A stretch of DNA of 64,000 bases, taken from contig NZ_CP012590.1 of the NCBI RefSeq assembly GCF_001278845.1, positions 558,001-622,000 of the forward strand, in the 5' to 3' direction. The notes beneath the pieces were generated by a model. That model was not told where the DNA came from, ran no database searches, and saw nothing but the letters and a program-made list of their open reading frames with translations. This document shows, in pieces, positions 18,590 through 28,671 of the stretch; position 1 is the stretch's first letter; each line of letters opens with the position of its first letter. Source of the stretch: Actinomyces sp. oral taxon 414. GTDB taxonomy: Bacteria; Actinomycetota; Actinomycetes; Actinomycetales; Actinomycetaceae. The translations under genes and the position numbers were made by a program.

Positions 18590-20644
18590 TCAGCCCTGCG
18601 CCTGGACGGCGGTGATGGCGACGGTGTTGATAATGTCCTCCACCAGCGCCCCGCGGGACAGATCGTTGACCGGCTTGTTCAGGCCCTGGAGGACCGGGCC
18701 CACGGCGACGGCGCCCGAGGAGCGCTGCACCGCCTTGTAGCCGATATTGCCGCTGGACAGGTCCGGGAAGATGAAGACGTTGGCCCGCCCGGCCACGCGC
18801 GAGTCGGGGGCCTTCTTGGCGGCGACAATCGGGTCGATGGCGGCGTCGTACTGGATGGGGCCCTCGACGGCGAGCTCGGGCGCCTTGGCGCGCACCAGCT
18901 CGGTGGCCCGGCGGACCTTGTCCACGTCCGCGCCCTTGCCCGAGGTGCCGGTGGAGAAGGACAGCATGGCCACGCGCGGCTCGACGCCGAACTGGCGGGC
19001 GGTGGCGGCGCTGGAGATGGCGATGTCGGCCAGCTGTTCGGCGGTGGGGTCGGGGTTGACGGCGCAGTCGCCGTAGACCAGGACCCGGTCCTCCAGGAGC
19101 ATGAGGAAGACGGAGGAGACGATCGAGGTGCCCGGCCTGGTCTTAATGATCTGGAAGGAGGGCACGATCGTGTGGGCGGTGGTGTGGGCCGCGCCCGAGA
19201 CCATGCCGTCGGCGTCGCCCATGTGCACCATCATGGTGCCGAAGTAGGACACGTCCTGGATCCTCTCGCGGGCCTGCTCCAGGGTGACGCCCTTCTTGGC
19301 GCGCAGGCGGGCGAACTCGGCGGCGTACTTCTCGCTCAGGGCGGGGTCGGAGGTGGACACGACGCGGGCCGCGGAGATGTTCAGGCCCAGCTCGGCGGCG
19401 CGGTCGCGCACGGCCGTCTCGTCGCCCAGCAGGACGATGTCGGCGATGCCCCGGCGCATGATGGCGTCGGCCGCGCGCAGGATGCGGTCGTCGTCGGACT
19501 CGGGCAGCACGATCGTCTTGCGGACGGCGCGGGCGTGCTCGACGAGCTCGGCCTGGAACATGATGGGGGTGACCACGTCGCTGGGCTCGACCTCCAGGGT
19601 CGCCAAGAGGGCCCCCAGGTCCGTCTCCTGCTCGAAGGTGGTCACGGCGACGTCGAGCTTGTGCTCGGAGGCCCCGCCGAGCTTGCCGCGCAGCGATCCG
19701 GCCACCGAGGCGGCCGCGAAAGTGTCCAGCGGCGAGGTGATGACCGGCAGGGGCTGCTCCAGGCCGCGGATGAGCTTGAGGACGTGCGGGGCGACCTGGA
19801 AGCCGCCGTTGAGCACGAGCCCGGCCAGGTTGGGGAAGCCGGTCGAGGCGTGGGCGGCGGCCAGGGAGATAATGACGGCGGAGCGGTCGGCGGGGACGAT
19901 GACGACCTGGCCCTCGGCCAGGCGCTCCAGGACGTGGGAGACGTCCATGGCGGCCACGAGCACGCCCTCCGCCTCGCGTTCGAGGAGGGCCCCGTCGCCG
20001 GCGATGAGGGTGCCCTTGACGGCGTCGGCGATCTCGCGCACGCTGGGCGCCGACAGCAGCGGGACCTCGGGCAGGGTGGTCACGGTCAGGCCCTCGATCC
20101 CGGACAGGGCGGCGGCCACCTCCCCGCGGGTGGCCGCGGGGCACCTGTTGGCGATGACGGCCACGGTGCGGGCGTGGTTCTCGGCGATCTCGGCCACGGA
20201 GACCTCGACGCTGGCGCGCACGTCCTCGGAGGCATCCCGGCCGGAGACGACCAGCAGCACCGGCACGCCGATATTGGCGGCCACGCGCGCATTGAGGTCC
20301 AGCTCGGGGGTGCCCGCGACGTCGGTGAAGTCCGAACCGTCGATAATGACCACGTCGTGGTCGCGGGCCACGGCCCGGTAGGCGTCGACGATGCGCGACA
20401 GGGACTCCTCGGGGGCGGCGTGGTACTCGTCCCAGGTCACGCCGACGCACTGGGCGGCCGGCGTGGCCGACCCCGAACGGGCCAGCAGGAGGTTGAGGAA
20501 GGGGTCCTCGTCGCGCGAGTCGACGAAGGGGCGGAACACGCCCACCTTCGCGACCACTTTCGTGAGGCAGACGATCAGGCCCAGGGCCACGGTCGACTTG
20601 CCGGCTCCGGCACTGGGTGAGGCGATGTAGATGCTGCGCGCCAC
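18590..20644 (-). CDS. pta: Phosphate acetyltransferase (long form)
   Basis: 684 aa from the GTG at 20644, with GGAAGGG 9-10 nt upstream. The N-terminus has a P-loop-like SPSAGAGKST (AAA_26), the middle a DRTGG region (about 200-340), and the C-terminal ~320 aa the catalytic PTA_PTB domain ([55 protein letters not shown]). It makes acetyl phosphate from acetyl-CoA, feeding ackA. A longer in-frame start is rejected because its extra residues are low complexity. Confidence 0.97.
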   Translation of the reverse strand: MARSIYIASPSAGAGKSTVALGLIVCLTKVVAKVGVFRPFVDSRDEDPFLNLLLARSGSATPAAQCVGVTWDEYHAAPEESLSRIVDAYRAVARDHDVVIIDGSDFTDVAGTPELDLNARVAANIGVPVLLVVSGRDASEDVRASVEVSVAEIAENHARTVAVIANRCPAATRGEVAAALSGIEGLTVTTLPEVPLLSAPSVREIADAVKGTLIAGDGALLEREAEGVLVAAMDVSHVLERLAEGQVVIVPADRSAVIISLAAAHASTGFPNLAGLVLNGGFQVAPHVLKLIRGLEQPLPVITSPLDTFAAASVAGSLRGKLGGASEHKLDVAVTTFEQETDLGALLATLEVEPSDVVTPIMFQAELVEHARAVRKTIVLPESDDDRILRAADAIMRRGIADIVLLGDETAVRDRAAELGLNISAARVVSTSDPALSEKYAAEFARLRAKKGVTLEQARERIQDVSYFGTMMVHMGDADGMVSGAAHTTAHTIVPSFQIIKTRPGTSIVSSVFLMLLEDRVLVYGDCAVNPDPTAEQLADIAISSAATARQFGVEPRVAMLSFSTGTSGKGADVDKVRRATELVRAKAPELAVEGPIQYDAAIDPIVAAKKAPDSRVAGRANVFIFPDLSSGNIGYKAVQRSSGAVAVGPVLQGLNKPVNDLSRGALVEDIINTVAITAVQAQG

Positions 20645-20820
20645 GGTGTGGGTCCCTTCCGCGTCTCGACGTCGAGTGCCGCGCCGGCTCCCCCGGCGCC
20701 GCTCCACCCCGATTGTGCCCCGTGCGGCGCCCGCGCGAGGCCGAAGGCCCAGGCTATTGCGCTCGCGCGACTGTGGGAACGGGCACACGGGGCCGCTCCG
20801 GGGCCCGGGGCCGCCGCCCG

Positions 20821-20922
20821 CTACCGCAGCAGGGGCAGGGCGGAGACGATGGTCAGCACGATGAAGGAGGAGAACCACTGCGCGACGATGGCGATGCCGC
20901 GGGCGTCGATGCGCCCCCGGGA
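20821..20922 (-). pseudogene. C-terminal scrap of a sugar-porter-like transporter
   Basis: A ~32-codon minus-strand tail (RGIAIVAQWFSSFIVLTIVSALPLL, then TAG at 20821-20823) looks like the penultimate helix and end of an MFS sugar porter (the family pattern is R-x-xG-x-ai-x-x-QW-x-x-N/F-fi). No start or upstream body is attached; it is preceded by unrelated sequence. It would fit a second, lost transporter next to the intact one at 21033-22688. The remainder of 20645-21032 shows no gene or clear signal. Confidence 0.35.
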
Positions 20923-21032
20923 GGCGAGTGCCCGCGTCCGTGCCGGACGGCCGGCCCGTGCAACGGACCTGGCAGCAGGACTTCGTCCTGATCTGGGACT
21001 TCCTTCCGGGAGCGCGTGCGTCGGAGCCGGGG

Positions 21033-22688
21033 TCAGGAGTAGCGCCTTTCCATCTCGACCTCGATCTCCTCCAGGGACTTGTCCTTGGTCTCCGGCATGA
21101 TCTTGAACAGGATGACGGCGATGACCAGGTTGAGCGTGCCGTAGATGGTGTAGGTGGTGCCGCCGCCCAGGGTCTCCATCATGCGCGGGAAGGTCCAGGT
21201 GATGATGGCGTTGGCGGTCCACATGCAGAAGATCGCCGTGCCGTTCATGATGCCGCGGACGTTGGCCGGGAAGATCTCGCCCATCATCGTCCACACGATC
21301 GTGCCGTTGGAGGACTGCACAATGAGCATGAAGGCGGCCATGAGGCCCAGGATGAGGTGGGCGGCCCAGGCGGGCGGGGTGGTGTGGTCGGCCATGTGCG
21401 GGGCGATGAAGAACTGGAAGGTTGCGGCGATGCCCAGCAGGGTGATGCCCACGCCGATGACGTCGGCGATGAGCACCTGGCGGCGGCGGAACTTCAGGAT
21501 GAGCCAGATGCCCAGGGACGAGCCGACCACCGACATGACGCCGTTGGCCACCTGCGCGGTGATGGAGGCCGAGGTGGACATGCCGGCGTACTCCAGCACC
21601 TTGGGGGCGTAGTACATGACGGTGTTGACGCCGGTGGTCTGGTTGACGATGGCCAGGAAGATGCCGACCAGGAGCAGCTTGCGCAGCCAGGGCGTGGCCA
21701 TGACGTGGCCGAAGCCCTGGCGCTGGGACTCCTCCTCCTTCTCGCGCTGGCGGGCCTCGACCATCTCCATGATCTCGTCCTCGATGGGGCCGTCCTTCTC
21801 GGGCACGCGCACGCGCTTGAGGGAGCCGATGGCGTCGTAGAGGCGCTCCTTGGCCAGGTACCAGCGCGAGGACTCGGGCATGAGGCGGATGCCGATCCAC
21901 AGGGCCACGGCCGGGATGGAGCACAGGACGAGCATGTAGCGCCAGGCCTGGCCGTTGCCGGCGCTAATGCTCAGCTGGTCGAGGAAGGCGTGGTAGTCGG
22001 CCCCGCTCATCGGGCCGCCCTTGGAGGCCTGGAGCCCGCTGATCTCGTCGAAGACGTAGGTGCCCGGCGAGAAGCATCCGCTGGGGTCGTTGGCGATGGT
22101 GATCTTCGGGCCGCCCTGGAGGGAGTTGATAATGGCGTTCATTGAGAAGGCGAGCAGCTGGCCGGTGACGATCATGAGCTGGTCGATGGCCACGATGGAG
22201 CCGCGGATGCGCTTGGGCGCCGTCTCCGCCAGGTAGACGGGGACGGTGGCGGAGGCAGCTCCGACGGCGAAGCCCAGGACGACGCGGAAGGGGTACATGA
22301 CCCACACATTGGGGGCGATGGTGGTTCCGATCGCGCCGATGAAGAACAGGGCGGCCAGGACCGTGATGTTGTGGCGCCGGCCCCAGCGGTCCGACATGAG
22401 CCCGCCCAGCAGCGCGCCCAGGGCGGCCCCGACCAGGAGGGTGCCGCCAATGGCCCCCTCCTCGAGCGCGGTCAGCTGGAGGCCCTTGGCGGCGAAGGGC
22501 ATGTACATGTACGGCAGGGCGCCGGAGATGACGCCGGTGTCATAGCCGAAGAGCAGTGAGCCGAGCGTGGCCACGGCGGCGATGGCGACGACGCCCCGGT
22601 GCTTGCCCGAGGCCGGGGTCCTGGCCACCGCCTCATTGAGCTCTTCCCTGGTGAGCTCGCGCAGGGACGTTGTGACTCCCTGTGACAT
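21033..22688 (-). CDS. MFS sugar porter, inositol/hexose type
   Basis: 551 aa, 12 predicted helices. The sugar-porter signatures are intact: LLFGYDTGVISGALPYMY, DRWGRRHN, PVYLAETAPKRIRGSIV, PESSRWYLAKER, NQTTGVNTVMYYAPK and GEIFPANVRGI. A ~55-residue insertion near residues 180-235 (SLQGGPKITIANDPSGCF ...) forms an extra loop. The start at 22688 has GGAGACCCCCT before it; in-frame sequence further upstream belongs to a dehydrogenase remnant. The neighbouring remnants (Gfo/Idh dehydrogenase, transaldolase-like) and the GntR regulator suggest myo-inositol as the substrate, by inference. Confidence 0.9.
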   Translation of the reverse strand: MSQGVTTSLRELTREELNEAVARTPASGKHRGVVAIAAVATLGSLLFGYDTGVISGALPYMYMPFAAKGLQLTALEEGAIGGTLLVGAALGALLGGLMSDRWGRRHNITVLAALFFIGAIGTTIAPNVWVMYPFRVVLGFAVGAASATVPVYLAETAPKRIRGSIVAIDQLMIVTGQLLAFSMNAIINSLQGGPKITIANDPSGCFSPGTYVFDEISGLQASKGGPMSGADYHAFLDQLSISAGNGQAWRYMLVLCSIPAVALWIGIRLMPESSRWYLAKERLYDAIGSLKRVRVPEKDGPIEDEIMEMVEARQREKEEESQRQGFGHVMATPWLRKLLLVGIFLAIVNQTTGVNTVMYYAPKVLEYAGMSTSASITAQVANGVMSVVGSSLGIWLILKFRRRQVLIADVIGVGITLLGIAATFQFFIAPHMADHTTPPAWAAHLILGLMAAFMLIVQSSNGTIVWTMMGEIFPANVRGIMNGTAIFCMWTANAIITWTFPRMMETLGGGTTYTIYGTLNLVIAVILFKIMPETKDKSLEEIEVEMERRYS

Positions 22689-22749
22689 AGGGGGTCTCCT
22701 CTCAGACCTGCGGCGACGGCGCCGCAGGGGTTGTAGTGATGGGTGGGTA

Positions 22750-22951
22750 GTGGTGGGGTCGAAGCGGCGGTTGAAGCCGAACATGACGGGCACCTCGACG
22801 GCGTCGAGTTCGGAGCGGGCCGCCTCGACGTCCTTCATGTCCAGGGCGATGGGCTTCTCGCACAGGACCGCCTTGCCGGCCCTGGCGGCGGCCAGCAGGT
22901 GGGGATGTGCAGCGGGGTGGGCGAGCCGCCGATGACGGCGATATTGAGCAT
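22750..22951 (-). pseudogene. Remnant of a Gfo/Idh/MocA (inositol dehydrogenase-like) gene
   Basis: From the ATG at 22951 (AAGGAG upstream) it reads MLNIAVIGG, the start of an NAD-binding fold. It then jumps to SPTPLHIP, the loop that normally lies ~60 residues later, so an internal segment is missing. The frame then shifts by one base at CATCCCCACC (one C short), after which the correct family sequence continues: LLAAARAGKAVLCEKPIALDM ... EVPVMFGFNRRFDP. It stops there; the whole C-terminal domain is absent. It is at least three times broken and cannot make a dehydrogenase. Confidence 0.85.
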
Positions 22952-22977
22952 GTCGGGATCTCCTTGAGGGGTCGGGC

Positions 22978-23364
22978 TCACGGCTGGGGCATGATGACGT
23001 CGCGCACCAGCGCGTCCAGGTCGGCGTCGGCCTGGAGGAAGCCGCGCAGGGTGCGCACGGTGGCGCCGTAGGTGTCGAACTCCTCCGGGGTCATGCCGTC
23101 GGGCTCGTAGGCGCGCACGAACTCGGGGATGGACAGCAGCGTCTTCATGATCCGCGGGGCGACGGGCTCGGCGATGCGCGGCAGCCGGCGCTCCTTCTTC
23201 TGGTTGATGCAGGTGTAGGCGATGGTGGGGTTGCAGGTGGCGCCCACGCAGCCGAAGGAGATCGACTGGCGCAGCTCGTCGGGGTCGGCGGAGTCGTTCC
23301 ACAGGACGGTCGGCGTGGTGCGGGTGGCCGTGAGAAGGGGGCCGGGCGTGTATTCGATGCTCAT
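22978..23364 (-). pseudogene. Internally deleted transaldolase-like gene (frame intact)
   Basis: 128 codons from ATG at 23364. Residues 1-66 are the N-terminus of a transaldolase-type protein (TVLWNDSADPDELRQSIS, FGCVGATCNPTIAYTCI). Residues 67-128 (VAPRIMKTLLSIPEFVRAYEPDGM ... LRGFLQADADLDALVRD) are the C-terminal tail of the same family. The barrel middle with the Schiff-base lysine, roughly 200-250 residues by my memory of the family, is gone, yet the frame is kept. Expression might still occur, but catalysis is excluded. Such proteins occur in inositol clusters of actinobacteria. Confidence 0.8.
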
Positions 23365-23527
23365 CAACTGCTCTCTCCGTGGGGTGCGGCCGCGGGTGGC
23401 GTCCTCGCCGGGTGCGGCCCGTGACCCCACATTCAACCGGGGCGGAGCGCAAATGTCAACGATTTGTCCAGACAAAACGTGCCGTGGTCCTCTTCTTGTC
23501 GGGACCGCCCCGCCGCCCGGTCGGCGC

Positions 23528-24274
23528 CTACGCGCTGAACAGCTTGGTCTCGAAGGAGTACCGCGAGGCCCGGTAGAGGTGTGCGCCGTGCTCGATGACG
23601 GCCCCCGAGGCGTCGTAGGCGGTGCGGGTGACGGTCAGCAGGGCCGCCCGGCGCTTCTCGCCGAGGGCCTCGGCCTCGGCGGCCGTCGCGTTGCGCGCGC
23701 CGACGCACTGGACGGCGGTGGCCGGCACCGCGCCCCGCGCGCGCAGCAGGTTGTAGAGCCCCTCCCGCTCCAGATCCTCGTAGGAGGGGGCGATCGCCGC
23801 CGGCAGGAGGTTGTCCATGAGGGCGATCGGCTCGCCGTCGGCGCGGCGCAGGCGCCGGATCCTCGTCACGCCGGCGCCCGGCTCGACGCCCAGGTGCTCG
23901 GCCTCCTCCTCGTCGGCCGGGTGCATGGAGTACTCGATGATCGTCGTGGACACCTCGTGCCCGTTCCTGGTCAGGTCCGAGAAGAGGCTCGACAGCTCCA
24001 TGGGCCTGCGCACGTGGGGGGAGGTGACCACGGTCCCCGCCCCGCGCCGCCGCGAGATGAGGCCGCGATCGACCAGGCGCTGGAGCGCCTGCCGGGCGGT
24101 CGGGCGCGACACCTCCAGGCGCCGGGCCATGGAGACCTCGTCCTCGAGCCGGGTCCCGGGCTCCAGCGCGCCGTCGAGGATGAGGGCCGCCAGGGCCTGC
24201 GCGATCTGGCTGTAGAGGGGGGTCCCACTCGTGCGATCGATGGGGATGTCGGGCCGGAACGGTGTGGCGGGCAT
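23528..24274 (-). CDS. GntR/HutC-type transcription regulator
   Basis: 248 aa from ATG at 24274 (AGGGAAG upstream). The N-terminal winged helix is clear (PLYSQIAQALAALILDGALEPGTRLEDEVSMARRLEVSRPTARQALQRLVDRGLI). The C-terminal UTRA domain (about 90-245) binds an effector: VTRIRRLRRADGEPIALMDNLLP ... LTVTRTAYDASGAVIEHGAHLYRASRYSFET. It lies upstream of, and on the same strand as, the degraded inositol-type genes and the intact porter, so it was probably their repressor and may still control the porter. Confidence 0.92.
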   Translation of the reverse strand: MPATPFRPDIPIDRTSGTPLYSQIAQALAALILDGALEPGTRLEDEVSMARRLEVSRPTARQALQRLVDRGLISRRRGAGTVVTSPHVRRPMELSSLFSDLTRNGHEVSTTIIEYSMHPADEEEAEHLGVEPGAGVTRIRRLRRADGEPIALMDNLLPAAIAPSYEDLEREGLYNLLRARGAVPATAVQCVGARNATAAEAEALGEKRRAALLTVTRTAYDASGAVIEHGAHLYRASRYSFETKLFSA

Positions 24275-24546
24275 GGAACTTCCCTGAAGGCGATGGGGCG
24301 TTCCATCATACATTCGACGCCCGGCCCGGTCGCCGCCGCGACCGGACCCGCCCCGACGACGTGGAATTCGGGTCCGCGGGTGCTGCGGCGCGCCCGCCAT
24401 TGATGATCATTTTGTAATGACAGATATAGCGGAGTGGCGGACGGCGCGTAAGGCCCCGGTGCGCACGAGGCTAGGAGGACGGGTCCACCATGTACAGACA
24501 AAGGGGTGATAGTCGTGTCACGTGCCGGTGGGCGCACGGTCGCCGC

Positions 24547-24559
24547 TATCCTGGGCGCG
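24547..24559 (+). promoter_or_regulatory. Leaderless promoter of guaA
   Basis: TATCCT (24547-24552), six bases, GTG at 24559. An alternative in-frame ATG at 24490 has AGGAGG about 11 nt before it, so a longer protein cannot be excluded. The 24275-24558 gap otherwise shows no gene. Confidence 0.5.
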
Positions 24560-26166
24560 TGACGACCACCCCGACCAGTCCCGCCCCCGAAGCGCGTGAG
24601 GGCGGGCCCGCCGGCCCGGTCCTCGTCGTCGACTTCGGCGCCCAGTACGCCCAGCTCATCGCCCGCCGCGTGCGCGAGGCCCGCGTCTACTCCGAGATCG
24701 TCCCGCACACCATGACGGCAAAGGCCATGCTCGCCACCCGCCCCGCCGCCATCATCCTCTCCGGCGGGCCGGCGTCGGTCTACGCCGAGGGCGCCCCCGG
24801 CATGGATCCGGCCGTCTTCGACGCCGGGGTGCCGGTGCTGGGCATCTGCTACGGCTTCCAGGTCATGGCCCGGGCACTGGGCGGCGTGGTCGGGCGCACC
24901 GGCACCCGCGAGTACGGGCGCACCGGGGCCGAGGTCGACACCGCCTCCCGCCTGTTCGCCGGAACGCCCGCGCGGCAGACCGTGTGGATGAGCCACGGCG
25001 ACGCCGTCCAGACCGCGCCGGCGGGCTTCGCCGTCACCGCCTCCACGGACCAGACCCCCGTCGCCGCCTTCGAGGACCGCTCGCGCCGCCTGTTCGGCCT
25101 CCAGTGGCATCCCGAGGTCCTCCACTCCGAGTACGGGCGGGCCGTCCTGGCCAACTTCCTGCACGACGGCGCCGGCATCGCGCCGACGTGGACCCCCGGC
25201 TCCATTATCGACGAGCAGGTTGCCGCCATCCGCGAGCGGGTGGGCGAGGCCCACGTCATCTGCGGCCTGTCCGGCGGCGTCGACTCCTCCGTGGCCGCGG
25301 CCCTGGTCCACCGGGCGATCGGCGATCGGCTCACCTGCATCTTCGTCGACCACGGCCTGCTGCGCGCCGGGGAGCGGGAGCAGGTCGAGCGCGACTACGC
25401 CGAGGGCATGGGCGTGCGCGTCATCGCCGTCGACGAGTCCGAGCGGTTCCTGACGGCGCTGGCGGGGGTGCGGGACCCGGAGACCAAGCGCAAGATCATT
25501 GGCCGGGAGTTCATCCGCTCCTTCGAGGCGGCCCAGCGGCGCGTGGTGGAGGAGGTCGGGGCCGCCGGCGGCGAGATCCGCTTCCTGGTCCAGGGCACTC
25601 TCTACCCCGACGTCGTCGAGTCCGGCGGCGGGCAGGGCGCGGCCAATATTAAGAGTCACCACAATGTGGGCGGGCTGCCCGAGGACCTGGACTTCGAGCT
25701 CATTGAGCCGCTGCGCGCCCTGTTCAAGGACGAGGTGCGCGCCATCGGCCGCGAGCTGGGCGTGCCGGAGGGGATTGTGGAGCGTCAGCCCTTCCCCGGG
25801 CCGGGCCTGGGCATCCGCATTATCGGGGAGGTGACGGCGGAGAACCTGCGCATTCTGCGGGCGGCCGACGCCATCGCCCGCGAGGAGCTGAGCGCGGCCG
25901 GCCTGGATGAGGAGATCTGGCAGTGCCCGGTGGTGCTGCTGGCCGATGTGCGGAGCGTGGGCGTGCAGGGCGACGGGCGCACCTACGGCCACCCGGTGGT
26001 GCTGCGGCCGGTGTCCAGCGAGGACGCCATGACGGCGGACTGGACGCGCCTGCCCCACGAGGTGCTGGCGCGCATCTCCACGCGCATCACCAACGCCGTG
26101 CCCGAGGTCAACCGGGTGGTGCTGGACTGCACCTCCAAGCCCCCCGCCACCATCGAGTGGGAGTGA
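24559..26166 (+). CDS. guaA: GMP synthase (glutamine-hydrolysing)
   Basis: 535 aa. The class I amidotransferase half has [11 protein letters not shown] (nucleophile Cys97) and [10 protein letters not shown] (His and Glu of the triad). The ATP-pyrophosphatase half has the PP-loop [13 protein letters not shown], and the C-terminal dimerisation domain ends with KPPATIEWE, the usual GuaA terminus. It aminates XMP to GMP, following GuaB. Its stop overlaps the next gene's GTG by 4 bp. Confidence 0.98.
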   Translation: MTTTPTSPAPEAREGGPAGPVLVVDFGAQYAQLIARRVREARVYSEIVPHTMTAKAMLATRPAAIILSGGPASVYAEGAPGMDPAVFDAGVPVLGICYGFQVMARALGGVVGRTGTREYGRTGAEVDTASRLFAGTPARQTVWMSHGDAVQTAPAGFAVTASTDQTPVAAFEDRSRRLFGLQWHPEVLHSEYGRAVLANFLHDGAGIAPTWTPGSIIDEQVAAIRERVGEAHVICGLSGGVDSSVAAALVHRAIGDRLTCIFVDHGLLRAGEREQVERDYAEGMGVRVIAVDESERFLTALAGVRDPETKRKIIGREFIRSFEAAQRRVVEEVGAAGGEIRFLVQGTLYPDVVESGGGQGAANIKSHHNVGGLPEDLDFELIEPLRALFKDEVRAIGRELGVPEGIVERQPFPGPGLGIRIIGEVTAENLRILRAADAIAREELSAAGLDEEIWQCPVVLLADVRSVGVQGDGRTYGHPVVLRPVSSEDAMTADWTRLPHEVLARISTRITNAVPEVNRVVLDCTSKPPATIEWE

Positions 26167-27365
26167 GCGCCGAGTCGCCCGGAGCGGGGGCCGCGGAGCC
26201 GGGGCGGCCGGCGGCGCGCGCGGGCAATATGCTGGACTACGCGCGCCGGGAGCTTGAGACGTTCTCCCGGCGCGGGCTGTGCGCGGTGGACAGCCTGATC
26301 CTGTCCTGGATGGCCTACCTGCGGGTCCCTGCGGATGCGGACGGGGTTGTGTCCGCGATCCGCGGGTGGGACGGGGTGCGTCTGGCGGACCTGTACCGGG
26401 CCGAGTACTTCGGGGACTACTTCGCGGGCATGTGGAGCGAGGAGGAGGGCCTGCGGCTGCTGGCCGCCGCGGCCGCCAGCCCGCGGCTGCGCGACGTGCG
26501 CGTCGTCGGCCACGTCGAGTCCACGGACGTGCGGGCCGAGAAGCAGTTCGCCGCCGTGACGTTCCGGCTGACCGACGACCTGTCCTACGTGGCGTTCCGG
26601 GGCACGGACTCCACGCTGGTGGGCTGGAAGGAGGACTTCAACCTGTCCTTCCGCTGCCCCGTGCCCTCCCAGGTCGAGGCGGCCCGCTACCTGGCCGACG
26701 TCGCGGGCCGCGTGGATGGCGAGCTCGTCGTCGGGGGCCACTCCAAGGGCGGCAATCTCGCCGTTTACGCGGCGGCGAGCGTCCCGGCCGACGTCGGTGA
26801 GCGCGTCACCAGGGTCTTCTCCCACGACGGCCCGGGCTTCCTCCCCGAGTTCCTGGCCACCGGGGGGTTTGCGAAGGTGGCGCCGCGGATCGACAAGACC
26901 CTGCCCCAGTCCTCCCTCGTGGGGATGCTTCTGGAGCAGCAGGAGGGGTTCCGTGTGGTGAAGAGCAACCGTCTGCTCATCTGGCAGCACGACCCGTTCT
27001 CCTGGCGGGTCGACGGGCGCGACTTCGTCTACCTGGACGACCTGGCGCCCGACGCCCGCTACCTCGACGCCGCCATTAGCGCCTGGCTGAGCAGTCGCAC
27101 GAACGAGGAGCGGGAGCGGTTCATCGACACCCTGTACTCGGTGCTGGAGGCGAGCCGGGCGAGCACCACGCGCGAGCTCAAGGCCGATTGGCGCCGCAAT
27201 ATCCCCACTGCCGCGCGGGCGTTCGCGGACTTGGACCCCGAGACGAAGGACTTCATGCGCCGGACGGCGACGGCGCTGCTCCGGCTGGGCGTCAGGAGCG
27301 TCCCCGAGCTGCTGCCGGGCGGGGCGGCGGGCCGGGACGCGCCGGACGGCGAGGCCACCCTGTGA
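26163..27365 (+). CDS. Mbeg1-like (DUF2974) putative hydrolase
   Basis: 400 aa from the GTG overlapping the guaA stop; an ATG at 26229 ([12 protein letters not shown]) is a plausible alternative and matches the family's usual N-terminus better. The lipase-like elbow [14 protein letters not shown] (Ser nucleophile), FRGTD upstream and a later Asp/His region (FSHDGPGF) indicate an alpha/beta-hydrolase fold. DUF2974 proteins are uncharacterised cytoplasmic proteins common in Firmicutes and actinobacteria. Overlap with guaA suggests co-expression without a known functional link. Confidence 0.82.
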   Translation: MSAESPGAGAAEPGRPAARAGNMLDYARRELETFSRRGLCAVDSLILSWMAYLRVPADADGVVSAIRGWDGVRLADLYRAEYFGDYFAGMWSEEEGLRLLAAAAASPRLRDVRVVGHVESTDVRAEKQFAAVTFRLTDDLSYVAFRGTDSTLVGWKEDFNLSFRCPVPSQVEAARYLADVAGRVDGELVVGGHSKGGNLAVYAAASVPADVGERVTRVFSHDGPGFLPEFLATGGFAKVAPRIDKTLPQSSLVGMLLEQQEGFRVVKSNRLLIWQHDPFSWRVDGRDFVYLDDLAPDARYLDAAISAWLSSRTNEERERFIDTLYSVLEASRASTTRELKADWRRNIPTAARAFADLDPETKDFMRRTATALLRLGVRSVPELLPGGAAGRDAPDGEATL

Positions 27366-27394
27366 AAATCCGGAGTTGAACTCCGTATTTTCAC
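27362..27394. promoter_or_regulatory. Palindromic operator over the -35 of DUF4143 gene 1
   Basis: GTGAAAATCCGGAGTT (27362-27377) mirrors AACTCCGTATTTTCAC (27379-27394), 15 of 16 positions complementary around a single central base. It is AT-rich against its surroundings. TTGAAC (27376-27381), 17 nt, TAATGT (27399-27404) forms a near-consensus promoter whose -35 sits in the middle of the palindrome. It could also end the preceding gene, but the overlap argues for a repressor site. Confidence 0.65.
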
Positions 27395-27427
27395 ACCCTA
27401 ATGTGGGCGCCATAGAGGAGGTCGGTC

Positions 27428-28644
27428 GTGCGGTACAGGCGCCGGGAGGCCGAGGCGACGCTGCGCTCCCTCATGGGGCAGTTCAAGGCGGTGCTGATCA
27501 CCGGGGCGCGCCAGGTCGGCAAGACCACGATGCTCCAGCACGTGCTGCCCGGAGGCTTCCGCTACGTGACGCTCGACGACCCCCGGGCCGGCGTGCTCGC
27601 CCGGGAGGACCCGGCGCTCTTCTTCGACGCCAACCGCCCGCCCGTGGCCATCGACGAGGTTCAGCGGGCGCCCGGACTGTTCCAGCAGGTCAAGTTCCTC
27701 GTCGACCAGTCCGATGAGACGGGACTCGTGGTGCTGACCGGCTCCCAGACCTTCCATCTCATGCAGGGCGTCAGCGAGTCGCTCGCGGGACGGGTCGCGG
27801 TCCTGGAGATGACGGGCATGTCCCTGCGGGAGTTCACCGGCTGCGGGGGACGGGCCCCTACGTCCCGACGCCGGGCGCGGACGGCGCCAGGCGCGATCCC
27901 CCCGAGGACCTGGACCTGTGGGCCACGATCCACCGCGGATCCATGCCCCGGCTCATGGACGCCTCGGTGTCCTGGGACGCCTTCTACACGGGATACGTGC
28001 GCACCTATCTCGAACGGGACGTGCGCGATCTCATCCGGGTCAAGGACGAGGAGGGCTTCTACCGCTTCCTCGTGGCCTGCGCCGCGCGCACGGGCCGGCT
28101 CGTCAACCGCAGTGATCTGGCCCGCGACGCCGGGGTCGACGCCAAGACGGCGCAGGGCTGGCTGTCGGTTCTGCAGGCCTCCGGCGCGGTGCGGCTGCTG
28201 CGCCCGCTGTGGTCCGACGCCGTCAAGCGCCTGACCAAGGCGCCCAAGCTCTACTTCATGGATACGGGACTGGCCTGCCACCTGCTGGGGTGGAACACGG
28301 CGCAGACCCTGCGCAGGGGGGCGATGGCGGGCCACATGTTCGAGACCTTCGTCGTCGGCGAGGTCGTCAAATCGCATCTCAATGCCGGCGGCGACGCCAG
28401 GAACGTGCGCTTCTACCGGGATGCCCGCAAGCGGGAGATCGACCTGGTCATCCAGGAGGGGCGCGTGCTGCATCCCGTCGAGATCAAGACGGCGGCGACG
28501 GTGGACCGCAAGGTCGCGGCCGGATTCTCCGTCCTCGACGACGTGGGCGACTACGACGTCGGCGCGGGCGCCGTCATCTGCCAGACCCGGGAGCCCTACC
28601 CCCTGACGGCCGGGGTGGAGGCGGTCCCGGTCTGGGCGATCTGA
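27428..28644 (+). pseudogene. AAA ATPase with DUF4143 (copy 1), frameshifted
   Basis: The GTG at 27428 follows GAGGAGGTCGGTC. The first part has Walker A GARQVGKT (residues 26-33), Walker B VAIDEVQRAPGLF and sensor-like VLTGSQTF, as far as LREFTGCGG. A one-base change in the G5 run at 27845-27849 then shifts the frame. The correct continuation is in another frame (GPYVPTPGADGARRDPPEDLDLWATI, then DUF4143: YVRTYLERDVRDLIRVKDE, YFMDTGLACHLLGW, HMFETFVVGEVVKS). It ends with a PD-(D/E)XK-like nuclease fold (FYRDARKREIDLVI ... HPVEIKTA). The break may be real, phase-variable or a sequencing error in the homopolymer. Function of DUF4143 ATPases is unknown. Confidence 0.85.
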
Positions 28645-28671
28645 GTCCGATCCGGGCGCGGGCCGGGCGCC

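Noticed and set aside
18248..20620. A 790-codon plus-strand frame opposite pta
   Set aside because: Shadow of the phosphate acetyltransferase; repetitive Gly/Arg/Asp composition and no recognisable motif.
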